DNA of 43,648 nt. Origin: Salinivirgaceae bacterium. Lineage in GTDB: Bacteria > Bacteroidota > Bacteroidia > Bacteroidales > Salinivirgaceae. Numbering within the stretch: position 1 is the stretch's first letter; every line of letters starts with the position of its first letter. The stretch covers positions 1-43,648 of the forward strand of contig JAQICA010000132.1 in the NCBI GenBank assembly GCA_027858775.1, given 5' to 3'. The position numbers were made by a program, and so were the translations under genes. The notes below the pieces were generated by a model. It had not been told where the DNA came from, made no database searches, and saw nothing but the letters and a program-made list of their open reading frames with translations. Of the stretch, positions 1 through 8,860 are shown piece by piece.

Positions 1-2
1 CT

Positions 3-98
3 GGACTTAAGTTTTACATAGCTTTAGCGTCAGACAAAAGTAAATATGGTAGCCCTTACACAACATCTTTATTACCAAGCTTTAATTTACAATCATGA
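3..98 (+). other. Possible 3' end of a gene cut by the left edge
   Basis: A reading frame open from the window edge gives about 31 residues (it contains FYIALASDKSKYGSPYT) and ends at a TGA. The composition looks protein-like, but it is too short to identify and no start is visible. It may be the C-terminus of a truncated gene or chance. The next 280 bases show no convincing gene. On the minus strand near 245-375 a short frame encodes a stretch containing TTPVLTNPEGAADNTIP but carries an internal stop, consistent with decayed sequence. Confidence 0.2.
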
Positions 99-382
99 GC
101 AATACCATTTTTTAAAAACTAAAAGTCCACAACTTTATGATGTGATCCCTAAAATTGCAGTAATTACAATTTTTTTATACTTGTATTATCACTGTGGTTT
201 ATAGATGCACTATCGTGTTAAACATTATTTAATTCAGGCTTTTAAGTACTTATTATGGGTATGGTATTGTCCGCTGCACCTTCAGGATTCGTTAATACAG
301 GCGTTGTAGCCTTTGCCTGTTCGTGTGCCCTAATTATAAGAGGTTTTATAATTTAATTCGGGCGTTGTTGCATTTTTAGTGA

Positions 383-622
383 TTAATTAAACTCGTGATT
401 CTTTTCGATGATTTCTGTCACCGTCTGTTTTCTATCGGCAGGTACAATCATCTGTATCTTTAAATTTTCCAATAATCCCTGTGTTTTAGGATCAAATGCG
501 TTGGCAACTATTTGATTAACCTCTTTGATAGCCAAAAAATGGACAATACTCGTTCCTAAAGCACCTTTATCATTCTGATAGGAATTTTCGATAAATTCCA
601 GTTTTTTAGTATCGTGTTGGCG
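383..622 (-). pseudogene. Decayed coding remnant, no start codon
   Basis: On the minus strand an 80-codon open stretch bounded by stops has no usable start. It reads as a real protein tail (contains NDKGALGTSIVHFLAIKEV, then NAFDPKTQGLLENL, IQMIVPADRKQ, and ends EIIEKNHEFN). The same frame continues past the stop with further protein-like sequence toward 245. I do not recognise the family. Amphipathic composition and low stop density argue for the degraded 3' end of a gene rather than random AT-rich sequence. It lies just downstream of the DUF5606 terminator, so it is not part of that transcript. Confidence 0.35.
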
Positions 623-640
623 CTATTTAATGGTTTATGC

Positions 641-673
641 AAAAAAAAAAGAGACTGCGAATGCAATCTCTTT
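641..673 (-). terminator. Rho-independent terminator of the DUF5606 gene
   Basis: Read on the minus strand, an 11-bp stem (AAAGAGA-TGC paired with GCA-TCTCTTT, one mismatch) with a 4-base loop is followed by ten T. It sits about 50 bp past the DUF5606 stop codon. Confidence 0.75.
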
Positions 674-725
674 AAATCTATTAGCATGACGGTTATAGTC
701 TGCTTGTAGTAGTTTTAAATACTAA

Positions 726-1157
726 CTAGTTTTCTTTTTTTTCTTCAGTTTTTTCTTCTGTACTTTCAGCATCTTCGCTAAAATCGAGCAAATTGTTCTT
801 ACACAGAATATTGTACCACTGAATGGCTTTTTTAATGTCGCTAGCGTACACACGCTCTTTGTCATACGTTGGAACAACCTCTTCAAAATAGGCTGAAAGT
901 TCGTTTTTCGATGCTTTGTGACTAATGGCCTCTCCACCATTCTCTTTGTCGTGCATTGCTTTAAAAACGTCTTTTAGCGGCATGTCATCTTCCTCAGTAA
1001 AAATTGCGATGTCTTCCAATGCACTAATTCTTGCTGTGGCGTAAAATGGCATTCGGCGCTGTGTTTCAAGGTTTTCAACTATAACGCCTTTCGCATTTTT
1101 CGAAACCAACTTATAGAGCCCGGGCTCTTGTGAAATTGATAAAATATCTTTCAACAT
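726..1157 (-). CDS. DUF5606 family protein
   Basis: A 143-residue cytoplasmic protein beginning MLKDILSISQEPGLYKLVS, which I recognise as the Bacteroidota-specific DUF5606 family. The N-terminal part (about 1-60) looks like a small beta-rich domain; a helical middle follows, and the tail from about residue 125 is very acidic and lysine-rich (EKTEEKKEN end). No catalytic motif is visible and the function of the family is unknown. It has its own -7 promoter box upstream and a terminator downstream, so it appears to be a single-gene transcript separate from the DnaJ-like gene behind it. Family call is confident; role is not known. Confidence 0.85.
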   Translation of the reverse strand: MLKDILSISQEPGLYKLVSKNAKGVIVENLETQRRMPFYATARISALEDIAIFTEEDDMPLKDVFKAMHDKENGGEAISHKASKNELSAYFEEVVPTYDKERVYASDIKKAIQWYNILCKNNLLDFSEDAESTEEKTEEKKEN

Positions 1158-1182
1158 AAATAGTAGCTTTTTAAATGGTTTG

Positions 1183-1190
1183 CAAAGATA
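1183..1190 (-). promoter_or_regulatory. Bacteroidota -7 box (TATCTTTG) for the DUF5606 gene
   Basis: On the minus strand TATCTTTG matches TAnnTTTG exactly, 25 bp before the start codon. No clear -33 TTTG is seen at the usual distance. Confidence 0.5.
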
Positions 1191-1257
1191 TAATTATATG
1201 TTTTTGTGATGCTTTTTTCCTAAAAAAAAAGTTGATTAATTAGGTCTGCTCTTATTG

Positions 1258-1974
1258 TTAATTAATATTCCGCTCTTTCTTGATGTTTTCATAAGCTTCA
1301 CCTACTTTTTGGAACTTTTCTTTTGCTTTTTCCTGGAAATCATCGCCCAAATGAGAAACTTTGTCCGGATGATATTTTACAGCCATTTTTCGGTATGCTT
1401 TTTTAACATCTTCGTTCGTGGCATTTTCCGGAATTTCGAGTACATCATATGCCCAGTTGAGGTTTTTAATAAACATAGACCTTACTGAGGCTATATCTTT
1501 AGCCGATACGCCCGTGCGGTAACCAATTTCATCTATTAGTTTTTGCTCAGACGCTGCTATTTCCCCGTCGGCATTGGCTATGCCATATAAAAAGTGGAGC
1601 ATTTGGGTACGCGAAGCATAGTCCATGTTGGCTTTTATTTGCTCGCATACCTGGTTAAGCGGAATTTCTTGCTTTACTATGTCGCGTAGCATGCGAATGG
1701 CTTCTGTTGCAGCCTCTTCACCGAAAGCTTGTAAGAAATATCTTTTTACGTAATCTAATTCAGATTTTAATATTTTGCCATCGGCCTTCATTACCGATGC
1801 TGTTAAAACTAAAAGGGTAACAGCAAATCCTCCCGTTGTGGTTGTGCTACGTTGCTGTCCTTTTTCGCCTTCCTTTTCTATAAATGAAGCTGCTACAAAC
1901 CCAATGATGCCGCCAATTGGGCCAAAAAACGCCCAACCCAGTCCGCCTGCTATCCATTTTGTGAATTTACCCAT
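1258..1974 (-). CDS. TerB/DnaJ-domain protein (DjlA-like)
   Basis: A 238-residue protein with three parts. An N-terminal glycine-rich hydrophobic hairpin (about 8-32, [16 protein letters not shown]) probably inserts in or touches the membrane. A TerB-like all-helical domain spans about 45-155 (acidic DGK and DGE turns at the expected places). A J domain at about 170-236 carries the HPD motif (KYHPDK) needed to stimulate DnaK ATPase. The order resembles DjlA of Proteobacteria, a membrane J-protein co-chaperone. Its ATG overlaps the last codons of coaE by 8 bp, so the two are translationally coupled. The Hsp70 partner is not in this window. Orthology to djlA is inference, so no symbol is given. 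Confidence 0.85.
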   Translation of the reverse strand: MGKFTKWIAGGLGWAFFGPIGGIIGFVAASFIEKEGEKGQQRSTTTTGGFAVTLLVLTASVMKADGKILKSELDYVKRYFLQAFGEEAATEAIRMLRDIVKQEIPLNQVCEQIKANMDYASRTQMLHFLYGIANADGEIAASEQKLIDEIGYRTGVSAKDIASVRSMFIKNLNWAYDVLEIPENATNEDVKKAYRKMAVKYHPDKVSHLGDDFQEKAKEKFQKVGEAYENIKKERNIN

Positions 1975-2557
1975 TTTGTGTAATTTTTAAGTGTATTTTT
2001 TCAACCTGCTCCAAAATGCTGATTGTACCATTATTTTCGATAATGAATCCGGCATAAGCCATTCTTTCATTGTCGGTAAGTTGTTTCGATATGCGTTGCA
2101 AAACCTGTTCCTTTGTCATTTTGTCACGTTGCTGCACACGTTTTATGCGCAGTGACTCAGGTGCTGTAACCACTATCACTTCGTCAAGTTGTTTGTAGCC
2201 GCCACTTTCAATAAGTATTGCAGCTTCCTGAAGTACGTAAGGAGCATTTTGCTGCTGAGCCCAGCTATCAAATGCGACTCTCACTTTGCGATGTACAAGT
2301 GTATTCAGTTTTTTGAGTTTTTCTGTATCGTTAAAAACGACTGAAGCAACAAATTTTGTGTTGTACTTGCCTTCGGGTGTATAACTACTGGAGCCTAATA
2401 GCTTGATAATTTCTTCTTTCAGGCTTTTGTCTGTGTTTATTAGTTTTTTTGCCTCTTTATCAGCTTCAAATATCGGTATGTTGTATCTGATTTTAAAGAC
2501 CTTACATATTAGCGATTTGCCTGAACCAATTCCACCTGTTACGCCAATTTTTTGCAT
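1967..2557 (-). CDS. coaE: Dephospho-CoA kinase
   Basis: A 196-residue cytoplasmic P-loop kinase catalysing the last step of coenzyme A synthesis, ATP-dependent phosphorylation of the 3'-hydroxyl of dephospho-CoA. The Walker A motif [11 protein letters not shown] lies at residues 5-15; the family lid and substrate elements follow (FEADKEAK near 35, LVHRKVR near 88, and [18 protein letters not shown] near 142-160). Length is normal for the family. It follows ybbR by 8 bp and overlaps the DnaJ-like gene, an arrangement common in Bacteroidota. No unusual residues were seen. Confidence 0.95.
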   Translation of the reverse strand: MQKIGVTGGIGSGKSLICKVFKIRYNIPIFEADKEAKKLINTDKSLKEEIIKLLGSSSYTPEGKYNTKFVASVVFNDTEKLKKLNTLVHRKVRVAFDSWAQQQNAPYVLQEAAILIESGGYKQLDEVIVVTAPESLRIKRVQQRDKMTKEQVLQRISKQLTDNERMAYAGFIIENNGTISILEQVEKIHLKITQNG

Positions 2558-2565
2558 GTTTATTC

Positions 2566-3588
2566 TTATTTTTCACTGATAATGAAACGGGCTTTTTCTG
2601 GCCAGTAACGCACAAGCTGGGTTTCTTCAGGTACAAATAACAGGTTCACCCGTAACTCTTGTGGTGTCGACTGTTTTTTAATATCCATATAATCAATGGC
2701 TGCTTGAAAATCTTCTGGTTTTATTCGGGTAAAATTGTCGAATGAAACCAGGTAGGTTACGTTTACGCTATTTGGAAATATTGTCAGGTTTACGCTGTCT
2801 GGTTTATTGATAATGCGTATCGGTATTTTAACTGTGTTTTCGGTAAACTGGCTTGTGCTAAGCCGAACACTTGCTTTATTTGCAGATAGCTTACATTGTT
2901 CTGGCTTTACGAGTTGCGTTTCATACGTTTTGCTTTCTTTTATATTTTCATCTTTAATTACCGTTGTCCTGACGCGCGTAAGGGTGTCAATAATGCTTTT
3001 TGGCCCTTTCACTAAAACAGAGTCTGGTGATGTTACCATTTTTCCTTTTTGTCGGTACTGCGGAGCCCATTTTAGGTTGGTTTGAGGAACTAACTTCACC
3101 ATTTTTTGATGTAGCCGATCAAATTTTAATTCTATTGTGCCCGGTGTAATATCGAGTACCGATACTTCATCGTTCAAAAAGCGGGTAATTTGTTCTTTTT
3201 TACTGTTAAGGTAATATTGAAATTGTATGCTTTGGCTATCGTCTTCGTACCCGGAAAAATACGATTGCAAATCGATGTTGAATGGTAGTGCAATAGAGCC
3301 CAGTGAGTATTTCAGCAGTGAAAAACCTCTCCCCGAAACCTGCAGCTTTACCGATTGTGGATACTCGCCTATAAAAACATAATTGTCTGGTATATTATAA
3401 AACTCTACCGGGCATTCTACATCGGTAATGTAGTCTTTCGAAAGGGCATTCATCAGCCAAAGTATAGAACTGATAACCAGAAAAATAAGAAAAAGAAATA
3501 TCCGTCTGTCCAGTTGTTTAATAGTTTGTACAACTGAGTGTTGAATGTTCGTTAGCGGTGTTTTTTTATCAGTTTTTTTTTGTGTCAC
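2566..3588 (-). CDS. YbbR-like domain protein (CdaR-like)
   Basis: A membrane-anchored protein of about 340 residues. One N-terminal helix (FLFLIFLVISSILWLMNAL) is followed by repeated YbbR-type beta domains, seen in phrases such as VECPVEFYNIP, KLVPQTNLKW, PDSVLVKGPKSII and VKIPIRIIN. In Firmicutes YbbR/CdaR regulates the c-di-AMP synthase CdaA; in Bacteroidota the role is less clear. There is no ATG before the membrane helix. A GTG at 3588 is preferred because an upstream TTG at 3636 lies close to a possible promoter (TTG, 21 bp, TATATTCG); the longer start cannot be excluded. It follows the yajC terminator, so it likely heads its own ybbR-coaE-DnaJ transcript. Confidence 0.85.
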   Translation of the reverse strand: MTQKKTDKKTPLTNIQHSVVQTIKQLDRRIFLFLIFLVISSILWLMNALSKDYITDVECPVEFYNIPDNYVFIGEYPQSVKLQVSGRGFSLLKYSLGSIALPFNIDLQSYFSGYEDDSQSIQFQYYLNSKKEQITRFLNDEVSVLDITPGTIELKFDRLHQKMVKLVPQTNLKWAPQYRQKGKMVTSPDSVLVKGPKSIIDTLTRVRTTVIKDENIKESKTYETQLVKPEQCKLSANKASVRLSTSQFTENTVKIPIRIINKPDSVNLTIFPNSVNVTYLVSFDNFTRIKPEDFQAAIDYMDIKKQSTPQELRVNLLFVPEETQLVRYWPEKARFIISEK

Positions 3589-3712
3589 GTGGCGTATTTT
3601 TAAGCGAATATACACTGAATATTTATTTTCAGGCAAGGAATAAAAAAATAATTCCTAATTTTTCGGGCTGCTTTATGTTTGTTGTTTTTTCTTATGGTAC
3701 GATTTGTTCCAT

Positions 3713-3746
3713 AAAAAAAAAGGCCGATTATCATAAATAATCAGCC
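3713..3746 (-). terminator. Terminator after yajC
   Basis: On the minus strand a 10-bp stem (GGC-GATTAT against ATAATC-GCC, one mismatch) with a 5-base loop is followed by nine T. It separates the nusB-DUF1573-yajC unit from ybbR-coaE. Confidence 0.75.
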
Positions 3747-3769
3747 TCGTTAAATTTTCATTAAATGCA

Positions 3770-4081
3770 TTAACGAGATGCATTTGCCAGTTCGGTGGTA
3801 TCTTTCACCAAGGCTGTTTTGTCTACCTTTACTCGAGTGTTATCTGCAATTTCTAGTGTAACCTGGTTGTCTGATACATCGGTAACTTTTCCGTAAATCC
3901 CACCAATGGTTAATACCTTATCTCCTTTAGAAATGCTTTCTCTGAATTTTTTTGCCTCTTTTTGGCGTTTCATTTGCGGCCTGATCATGAAAAAGTAAAA
4001 AATTACGACGATAACCAATAGTGGAAGAAATGAGGCTAATCCACCAGCTTCGCCATCTGTTGCCATTAATAAAATGTTCAT
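3770..4081 (-). CDS. yajC: Preprotein translocase subunit YajC
   Basis: A 103-residue single-pass inner-membrane protein. The transmembrane helix (about 17-35, LPLLVIVVIFYFFMIRPQ) is followed immediately by the family signature RPQMKRQKE, then a small cytoplasmic beta domain (GDKVLTIGGIYGKVTDV at about 53-69). YajC associates with SecDF and the Sec translocon and supports protein export. Length is typical. It sits 13 bp after the DUF1573 gene and is the last gene before a strong terminator. secDF is not in the window. Confidence 0.95.
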   Translation of the reverse strand: MNILLMATDGEAGGLASFLPLLVIVVIFYFFMIRPQMKRQKEAKKFRESISKGDKVLTIGGIYGKVTDVSDNQVTLEIADNTRVKVDKTALVKDTTELANASR

Positions 4082-4094
4082 AAGTATTTAGTTT

Positions 4095-4565
4095 TTAATT
4101 TGGTACTACAACGTTTGCTTCTATTACAAGTTTATTTGATGCAGGTTGGGCATTGGTCAGTACTGTTATAGCTTTATGCTGACGACCTTTACGTGCCGAA
4201 CTTGAAAAAGACACATCAATTTTCCCAACTTCGCCGGGTGCTAATGGTTCTTTCGTGTAATTGGGAACGGTACACCCACATGTAGAGCTTGTCGACCGAA
4301 TTATTAGATCCGCATTGCCCGTGTTTTTGTATTTGAATGTGTGAACAACAGTCTCTCCCTGAATAAGTACGCCAAAATCATGAAATTGCGAATTATCTGA
4401 ATTTTCATCAATAAAGGTTATTTCAGGCATTTTTACACTTTCGTCAACACCTTTTCCGCTAATTGGATTTTTTACCATTTCAGCTGTGGTTTTCTTGTTC
4501 TCTTTTCCTGAACAACCCATTAGGACTATTGCTAAAACCATTATTAACAAATAACTGTGCTTCAT
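4095..4565 (-). CDS. DUF1573 domain lipoprotein
   Basis: A 156-residue protein with a lipoprotein signal (MKHSYLLIMVLAIVLMGCSG; Cys at 18). The mature part is a single DUF1573 domain, an ASH/MSP-like immunoglobulin fold, recognised by FHDFGVLIQGETVVHTF, the TSTCGCTVP cysteine motif and KIDVSFSSSARKGRQHK. The three clustered cysteines (C-x-C after STS) are characteristic of the family. Function is unknown; such domains are usually periplasmic or surface binding modules. It lies between nusB and yajC, a linkage common in Bacteroidota, with gaps of 5 and 13 bp, so co-transcription is likely. Confidence 0.9.
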   Translation of the reverse strand: MKHSYLLIMVLAIVLMGCSGKENKKTTAEMVKNPISGKGVDESVKMPEITFIDENSDNSQFHDFGVLIQGETVVHTFKYKNTGNADLIIRSTSSTCGCTVPNYTKEPLAPGEVGKIDVSFSSSARKGRQHKAITVLTNAQPASNKLVIEANVVVPN

Positions 4566-4570
4566 AATTA

Positions 4571-5536
4571 TTATTCTTTAAAGTTTTCGTTTCGTTTATC
4601 AAAATTCGCACCATCTACCTTGTTTAACTTGTTGTTTTCTCTCATTTGCGAGAGTAGCTTGTCAAGTATTCCGTTAATAAATGTGTTGCTCTTTTCAGTA
4701 CTGTAATATTTTGCCATATCAATATACTCGTTAAGTGTAACTCTTACCGGTATTTCCGGAAAATTTGTCAGTTCGGTTACACCCATGGCAATAATGATCT
4801 TATCCATTAAGGCAATACGTTCGAGCTCCCAATTACTGGCTGTTTCTTGTATTAGCTTTTCCAGATCTTTAAAATTGACAGTAGTTTTGCGGAATAGTTC
4901 GAACACAAAGTCTTTGTCAGCTTCATTTTTGTATAGCTTCATTGGCTTAAGCCTGTATGTGCGCTTTATGCGCTCAATGGTTCGAATGCTCATACTAAGT
5001 ACTAACTCAATATCATCGTTCCAGAAAACCGATTTTTCTTCCAGTGCCTCAAATAGCTCATCAGAATTACTAAATATTCCAATTAGTATTTCGGTAAGCA
5101 ATTCTTTGTGATCTTTGTGCTCCAGCTCGCCTTCTTTTACCATGTACATATTGTAAAAGTTGCTATCCTCAATTTCTCTGACTAACTTTTTTATCAGTTC
5201 TGGGTTATCATCCCAGGAAATAAGGTTGTTTCGCACGTAAGATCCCACAGCCTCACTTTCTACAATGGCCATAAGTGCAGGGTTTTCAACAAACCGCATA
5301 TTCGGATTGAGTTCTGCTTGGGTAGGAAGGTGTTTGGAACGCCGACGCTCAATTTTTTTGAGCTGGTGATTGTGAATTTCAATAAGTAATTGAAAAAATG
5401 AGTAATAAAGATCTTCGAAACTGTTGACGCTTTTTGCCAGTTCTTTATCAAACTGGTTTATAGAGCTATCTGTGTTGCGAAGCCATGCATACATAACTTG
5501 CATGCATTTAATTCTGAGTAGTTTTCTACTTATCAT
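4571..5536 (-). CDS. nusB: Transcription antitermination factor NusB
   Basis: A 321-residue protein. The canonical NusB fold occupies the C-terminal half (about 165-305), with ELFRKTTVNFKDLEKLI, ALMDKIIIAMGVTEL and the signature VTLNEYIDMAKYYSTEKS followed by FINGILDKLL. The N-terminal 150 residues are an extension beyond the roughly 140-residue proteobacterial NusB; long forms like this are usual in Bacteroidota. NusB with S10 binds boxA RNA and promotes antitermination of rRNA operons. A -7 box lies 26 bp before the ATG, so it probably heads the nusB-DUF1573-yajC unit. The tail is lysine-, asparagine- and glutamate-rich. Confidence 0.95.
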   Translation of the reverse strand: MISRKLLRIKCMQVMYAWLRNTDSSINQFDKELAKSVNSFEDLYYSFFQLLIEIHNHQLKKIERRRSKHLPTQAELNPNMRFVENPALMAIVESEAVGSYVRNNLISWDDNPELIKKLVREIEDSNFYNMYMVKEGELEHKDHKELLTEILIGIFSNSDELFEALEEKSVFWNDDIELVLSMSIRTIERIKRTYRLKPMKLYKNEADKDFVFELFRKTTVNFKDLEKLIQETASNWELERIALMDKIIIAMGVTELTNFPEIPVRVTLNEYIDMAKYYSTEKSNTFINGILDKLLSQMRENNKLNKVDGANFDKRNENFKE

Positions 5537-5561
5537 GCTTCTTAATTTCCTTTATAGAGTG

Positions 5562-5569
5562 CAAAAGTA
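5562..5569 (-). promoter_or_regulatory. Bacteroidota -7 box (TACTTTTG) for nusB
   Basis: Minus-strand TACTTTTG matches TAnnTTTG exactly, 26 bp before the nusB start. No obvious -33 element. Confidence 0.5.
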
Positions 5570-5908
5570 ACGGAATTGTCATGAAGAATAGCATAAATCA
5601 TACCTTTTTTCGTTTCGATTATACTTTTCGCCCGTTTTCGTATACTTCCTACATTTCCGCATGTGTTTATTTTTTTGCTCAAAATACCTGTGGAATTTAT
5701 GTACTCAGTTTAATACATCTCTCATTTTCAAATGCATCTTTTTCATTTGTATTCTGTTTAATTGGCCTGAGTTTCGTTATTTCCAGATTTATGTCGATAT
5801 TGGAAAAATTATTAAAAAGACATATTGTGCCTAAGTAATTATATTACAATACATTGATATGCTAAGTAGGTAAAAATACTCTTTTATTGTTCTTTTAAAT
5901 AACGTTTA

Positions 5909-5937
5909 TTTGTATAACTTGTTGTATATTAGATTGT
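5909..5937 (+). promoter_or_regulatory. Possible promoter of the cheY-cheA-cheW-mcp operon
   Basis: TTTG (5909-5912), a 17-bp spacer and TAGATTG resemble the Bacteroidota promoter imperfectly, 32 bp before cheY. The 432-bp gap 5537-5968 also contains an open frame at 5581-5838; its hydrophobic, Ser/Phe/Tyr-rich low-complexity translation resembles no family and I treat it as non-coding. Nothing else was seen in this gap. Confidence 0.35.
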
Positions 5938-5968
5938 AAGTTAGTTTTTAATTTAGTTAAATATACTG

Positions 5969-6343
5969 ATGAAGAAAAAAGTAATTGTTGTTGATGATTT
6001 TGAAAACACACGATGGATTGTTCAACAAATTCTCCAAAAGGAGCCTGAACTCGATGTTTTAGGTGCAGAAAACGGTGTTGAAGCCCTAAAATTCTTTAAC
6101 GGAGAGCCGGTCGATTTGCTCATTACAGATTTGAATATGCCTCAAATGGATGGTATAGAACTGGTGGCAAAGGTAAGGGCGATGGATAAATATCGTTTTA
6201 TCCCTATCATTATGCTCACAACCGAACGAAATCCGGAGAAAAAGCAAAAAGCACTAGATATTAAAGTTACCACATGGATTCAAAAGCCTTTTGAGCAAGG
6301 CCAATTTCGGAAAATTGTACGTAAAGTATTGCGATTGAAATAA
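5969..6343 (+). CDS. cheY: CheY-like single-domain response regulator
   Basis: A 124-residue stand-alone receiver domain with all active-site residues: acidic pair D9-D10, phospho-acceptor D54 (ITDLNMPQMDG), the Thr pair 84-85 and K106 (QKPF). It has no output domain, so it should signal by protein contact after phosphorylation by CheA. It is the first gene of the chemosensory operon and its stop overlaps the cheA start (TAATG). Asn56 and the conserved Pro58 after the phospho-site are typical of CheY. The target is unclear because no flagellar switch genes are present; a gliding, twitching or non-motility output is possible. Confidence 0.9.
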   Translation: MKKKVIVVDDFENTRWIVQQILQKEPELDVLGAENGVEALKFFNGEPVDLLITDLNMPQMDGIELVAKVRAMDKYRFIPIIMLTTERNPEKKQKALDIKVTTWIQKPFEQGQFRKIVRKVLRLK

Positions 6344-8367
6344 TGGACGATATAAAAGCCAGATTTAGTACAGAAGCAAACGAATTGCTGGAATTATTCG
6401 AGAGGCGCCTCCTGGAGCTTGAAAAACAAGGACAAAGCTCTGAGGCAGTTGCTGAAATTTTTCGGGTGATTCACACTATCAAAGGAACTGCCTCCATGTT
6501 CGGATTTGTCAACATCGGGAAGTTAACACACGATGTTGAAGATATCTACGATTTGGTGAGAGAAGGGCATATGACTTTTGATAAAGAGTTGATGGACCTG
6601 AGCTTCAAAATTGTCGATATTATTCGGGAACTTCTGAAAACAGGCGACGAGCTTTCTTCCGACGACGAAGCCAAAATGAGTGCAATTTTGGATACTGTGC
6701 ATCAGCGTTTACAAAATCGAGAGGAGAGTGGCCACCATGAAATAGAAGATCAAAATAGCGAAGTGGCGGAACAGAAGGCGTATTATTATATTCGGTATCA
6801 GCCCGATAAGGATGTACTCGAGCGAGGAATAGATCCTTTGGTGGTGTTCGAAGAACTTGAGGAGGAGGGAGAATTTCTGGCCTATCTCGATTTGAATTTG
6901 GTTCCATCACTAACTCACTTTGAACCTGATGAGTTTTTTCTGGCATGGGATATTTTCTTTACCGGCGCAGCCAATACAGAACTGGTCGATGATGTTTTTA
7001 TGTTTTTTCTAAGTCACGAGTATCAGGTGCAAACCTTTACCCTCGCTGAAATAGAATCGCTTCCTAACTTTGGTGATATACTGAAGAAACTTTCTCTTTA
7101 TCAGATAGATAACAATATACTAGTACAAAATTTAATTAAACTAAGTAAAGCTTGCGATGCCGGGGAGGATAAAGAGGAACCTGAACCTGTTGTTGGTGAG
7201 TCTCCAGAGAAGAGCATGGTGGCCGATGCAACAGAAACCATTCGCGTAGAGGCATCCAAACTCGACGAGTTAATTAATTTAGTTAGCGATTTGGTTACGA
7301 TTAACGGTCAATTAGAGATGAAATCTGAGCAAATAGCAGATTATCAGCTTGAAAAACAAGTGATGGAACTAAGCAAACTTGCAAAGCGCTTTCGCGATAA
7401 TGCGCTGAACCTGCGTTTAGTACCCATTGAATTACTGGCCGTAAAAATGCAACGCTTGGTTCGTGACCTGTCAAACGAGTTGGGCAAGAAAACAGACTTT
7501 ATAACCGAAGGTACAAATACAGAGTTAGATAAAAGCATTGTGTCGCGTTTGGAGGGGCCTGTGCTACATATAATTCGCAATTGTATCGATCATGCCATAG
7601 AGACGCCAGAAGAACGATTGCGGCAGAATAAGCCGGAACAGGGAGTTGTCAGGTTTATTGCTTTTTATTCGGGAGGCAATGTTTTTATTCAAATTCAGGA
7701 CGATGGAAAAGGAATTGATCCGGAAAGAGTTAAAAATAAAGCGATTGAAAAAGGATTAATACACCATGGAGAAAGCCTGACCAACGCCGAAGCCTACAAC
7801 CTGATCTTTGAACCCGGCTTTTCAACAGCCGAAAAAGTAAGTAATGTATCGGGACGCGGTGTAGGGCTCGATAGTGTGCGAAAAGAAATTGCCGATATGC
7901 GTGGACAGGTAGATGTGGAATCGGAAGTGGGGCTTGGTACTAGTTTTACCATAAAATTGCCACTTACACTATCTATAATCGATACACTTCAAACAACTAT
8001 TGTCGGGCATACGGTGCTGGTTCCAATGGAATTTATTATTAAAACAGAACGTTTAAATGGAGGAAATTCCCGCCATATGTCTTTCGAAGGGGAAATTATC
8101 CCGATTATTGATTTACATAAATTGCTTGACGAAAAAAATGAACTGGCAAAAGCTCCTAAGGTATTGATTATTAAACTTTACAATAGAAAATACGGTATCA
8201 CTGTCGATCGCATTGTGCGCAATCATCAGGCTGTAGTAAAGCCGCTTGGGGTGTATAATAGGCATCATCCGTTTTTTTCGGGTTCCAGCATTATGGGCGA
8301 TGGCAGTTTAGCCCTTATTTTGGATATAAACCGACTAGTTAAACATCAGAAAGAAGATATATTATGA
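6343..8367 (+). CDS. cheA: Chemotaxis histidine kinase CheA
   Basis: A 674-residue class II histidine kinase. The N-terminal HPt domain (about 1-105) carries the phosphorylated His44 in RVIHTIKGTA. An acidic linker and a P2-like regulator-binding domain (about 145-270, YYYIRYQPDKDVLERGIDP) follow, then the dimerisation helices (about 300-375). The ATPase domain (about 380-535) has an N box IIRNCIDHAIE, G boxes DDGKGID and GRGVGLD, and GLGTSF. A CheW-like P5 domain (about 540-674) docks to CheW and receptors. It autophosphorylates in receptor arrays and phosphorylates CheY. It overlaps cheY by one base and cheW by ATGA. All key residues are present, so it should be active. Confidence 0.95.
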   Translation: MDDIKARFSTEANELLELFERRLLELEKQGQSSEAVAEIFRVIHTIKGTASMFGFVNIGKLTHDVEDIYDLVREGHMTFDKELMDLSFKIVDIIRELLKTGDELSSDDEAKMSAILDTVHQRLQNREESGHHEIEDQNSEVAEQKAYYYIRYQPDKDVLERGIDPLVVFEELEEEGEFLAYLDLNLVPSLTHFEPDEFFLAWDIFFTGAANTELVDDVFMFFLSHEYQVQTFTLAEIESLPNFGDILKKLSLYQIDNNILVQNLIKLSKACDAGEDKEEPEPVVGESPEKSMVADATETIRVEASKLDELINLVSDLVTINGQLEMKSEQIADYQLEKQVMELSKLAKRFRDNALNLRLVPIELLAVKMQRLVRDLSNELGKKTDFITEGTNTELDKSIVSRLEGPVLHIIRNCIDHAIETPEERLRQNKPEQGVVRFIAFYSGGNVFIQIQDDGKGIDPERVKNKAIEKGLIHHGESLTNAEAYNLIFEPGFSTAEKVSNVSGRGVGLDSVRKEIADMRGQVDVESEVGLGTSFTIKLPLTLSIIDTLQTTIVGHTVLVPMEFIIKTERLNGGNSRHMSFEGEIIPIIDLHKLLDEKNELAKAPKVLIIKLYNRKYGITVDRIVRNHQAVVKPLGVYNRHHPFFSGSSIMGDGSLALILDINRLVKHQKEDIL

Positions 8368-8855
8368 CTCAAAATGATCAGATATTCTCAATACTAAGTT
8401 TTCAATTGGGCGACGAGGTTTTTGGTGTTAATGTTACCAATGTGCTCGAAGTATTGCATAATAAGGGAGTAACGCCAATTCCCCGATCGGAGACATTTGT
8501 GCGGGGTATAGTGCAGTTTCGTGGCGAAATTGTTACCGTAATCGACTTTTCCGAGAAACTTAATTTGCATAATAATTCCCCGACTTCAGGTAAGGTGATT
8601 GTCGTTTTTTATGTTCAGTCAAACGCCCACAGTTTTAAGGTTGGCGTGTTGGCCGATGATGTGAAAGCGGTAGACCAGATTCCGGCTGCTAAAATTCAAC
8701 CGGTTGAGGAGATGAATCACTATTTTAACCCCGAATTTTTGAAGGGCGTTTACCAACGGAACAGTGAATTTGTCATTGTTTTAGATATTGATAAAATATT
8801 CTCTGAAAAAGAGATACAGCTTATAAAACAATCAACTACTAACGAAAAAAAATAA
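8364..8855 (+). CDS. cheW: Chemotaxis adaptor CheW
   Basis: A 163-residue protein made of one CheW SH3-like domain (about 8-150). Signature pieces are SFQLGDEVFGVNVTNVLEV, TPIPRSETFVRGIVQFRGEIVTVIDF and the C-terminal FIVLDIDKIFS-like strand (EFVIVLDIDKIF). It links CheA to the methyl-accepting protein in the signalling array. Its ATG overlaps the cheA stop and the mcp gene begins 5 bp after its stop, so the stoichiometry of the complex is probably set by translational coupling. Confidence 0.95.
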   Translation: MTQNDQIFSILSFQLGDEVFGVNVTNVLEVLHNKGVTPIPRSETFVRGIVQFRGEIVTVIDFSEKLNLHNNSPTSGKVIVVFYVQSNAHSFKVGVLADDVKAVDQIPAAKIQPVEEMNHYFNPEFLKGVYQRNSEFVIVLDIDKIFSEKEIQLIKQSTTNEKK

Positions 8856-8860
8856 TCATT

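Noticed and set aside
5581..5838. 85-codon plus-strand open frame between nusB and cheY
   Set aside because: Hydrophobic, Phe/Ser/Tyr-rich translation without family resemblance; lies across promoter regions in AT-rich DNA.
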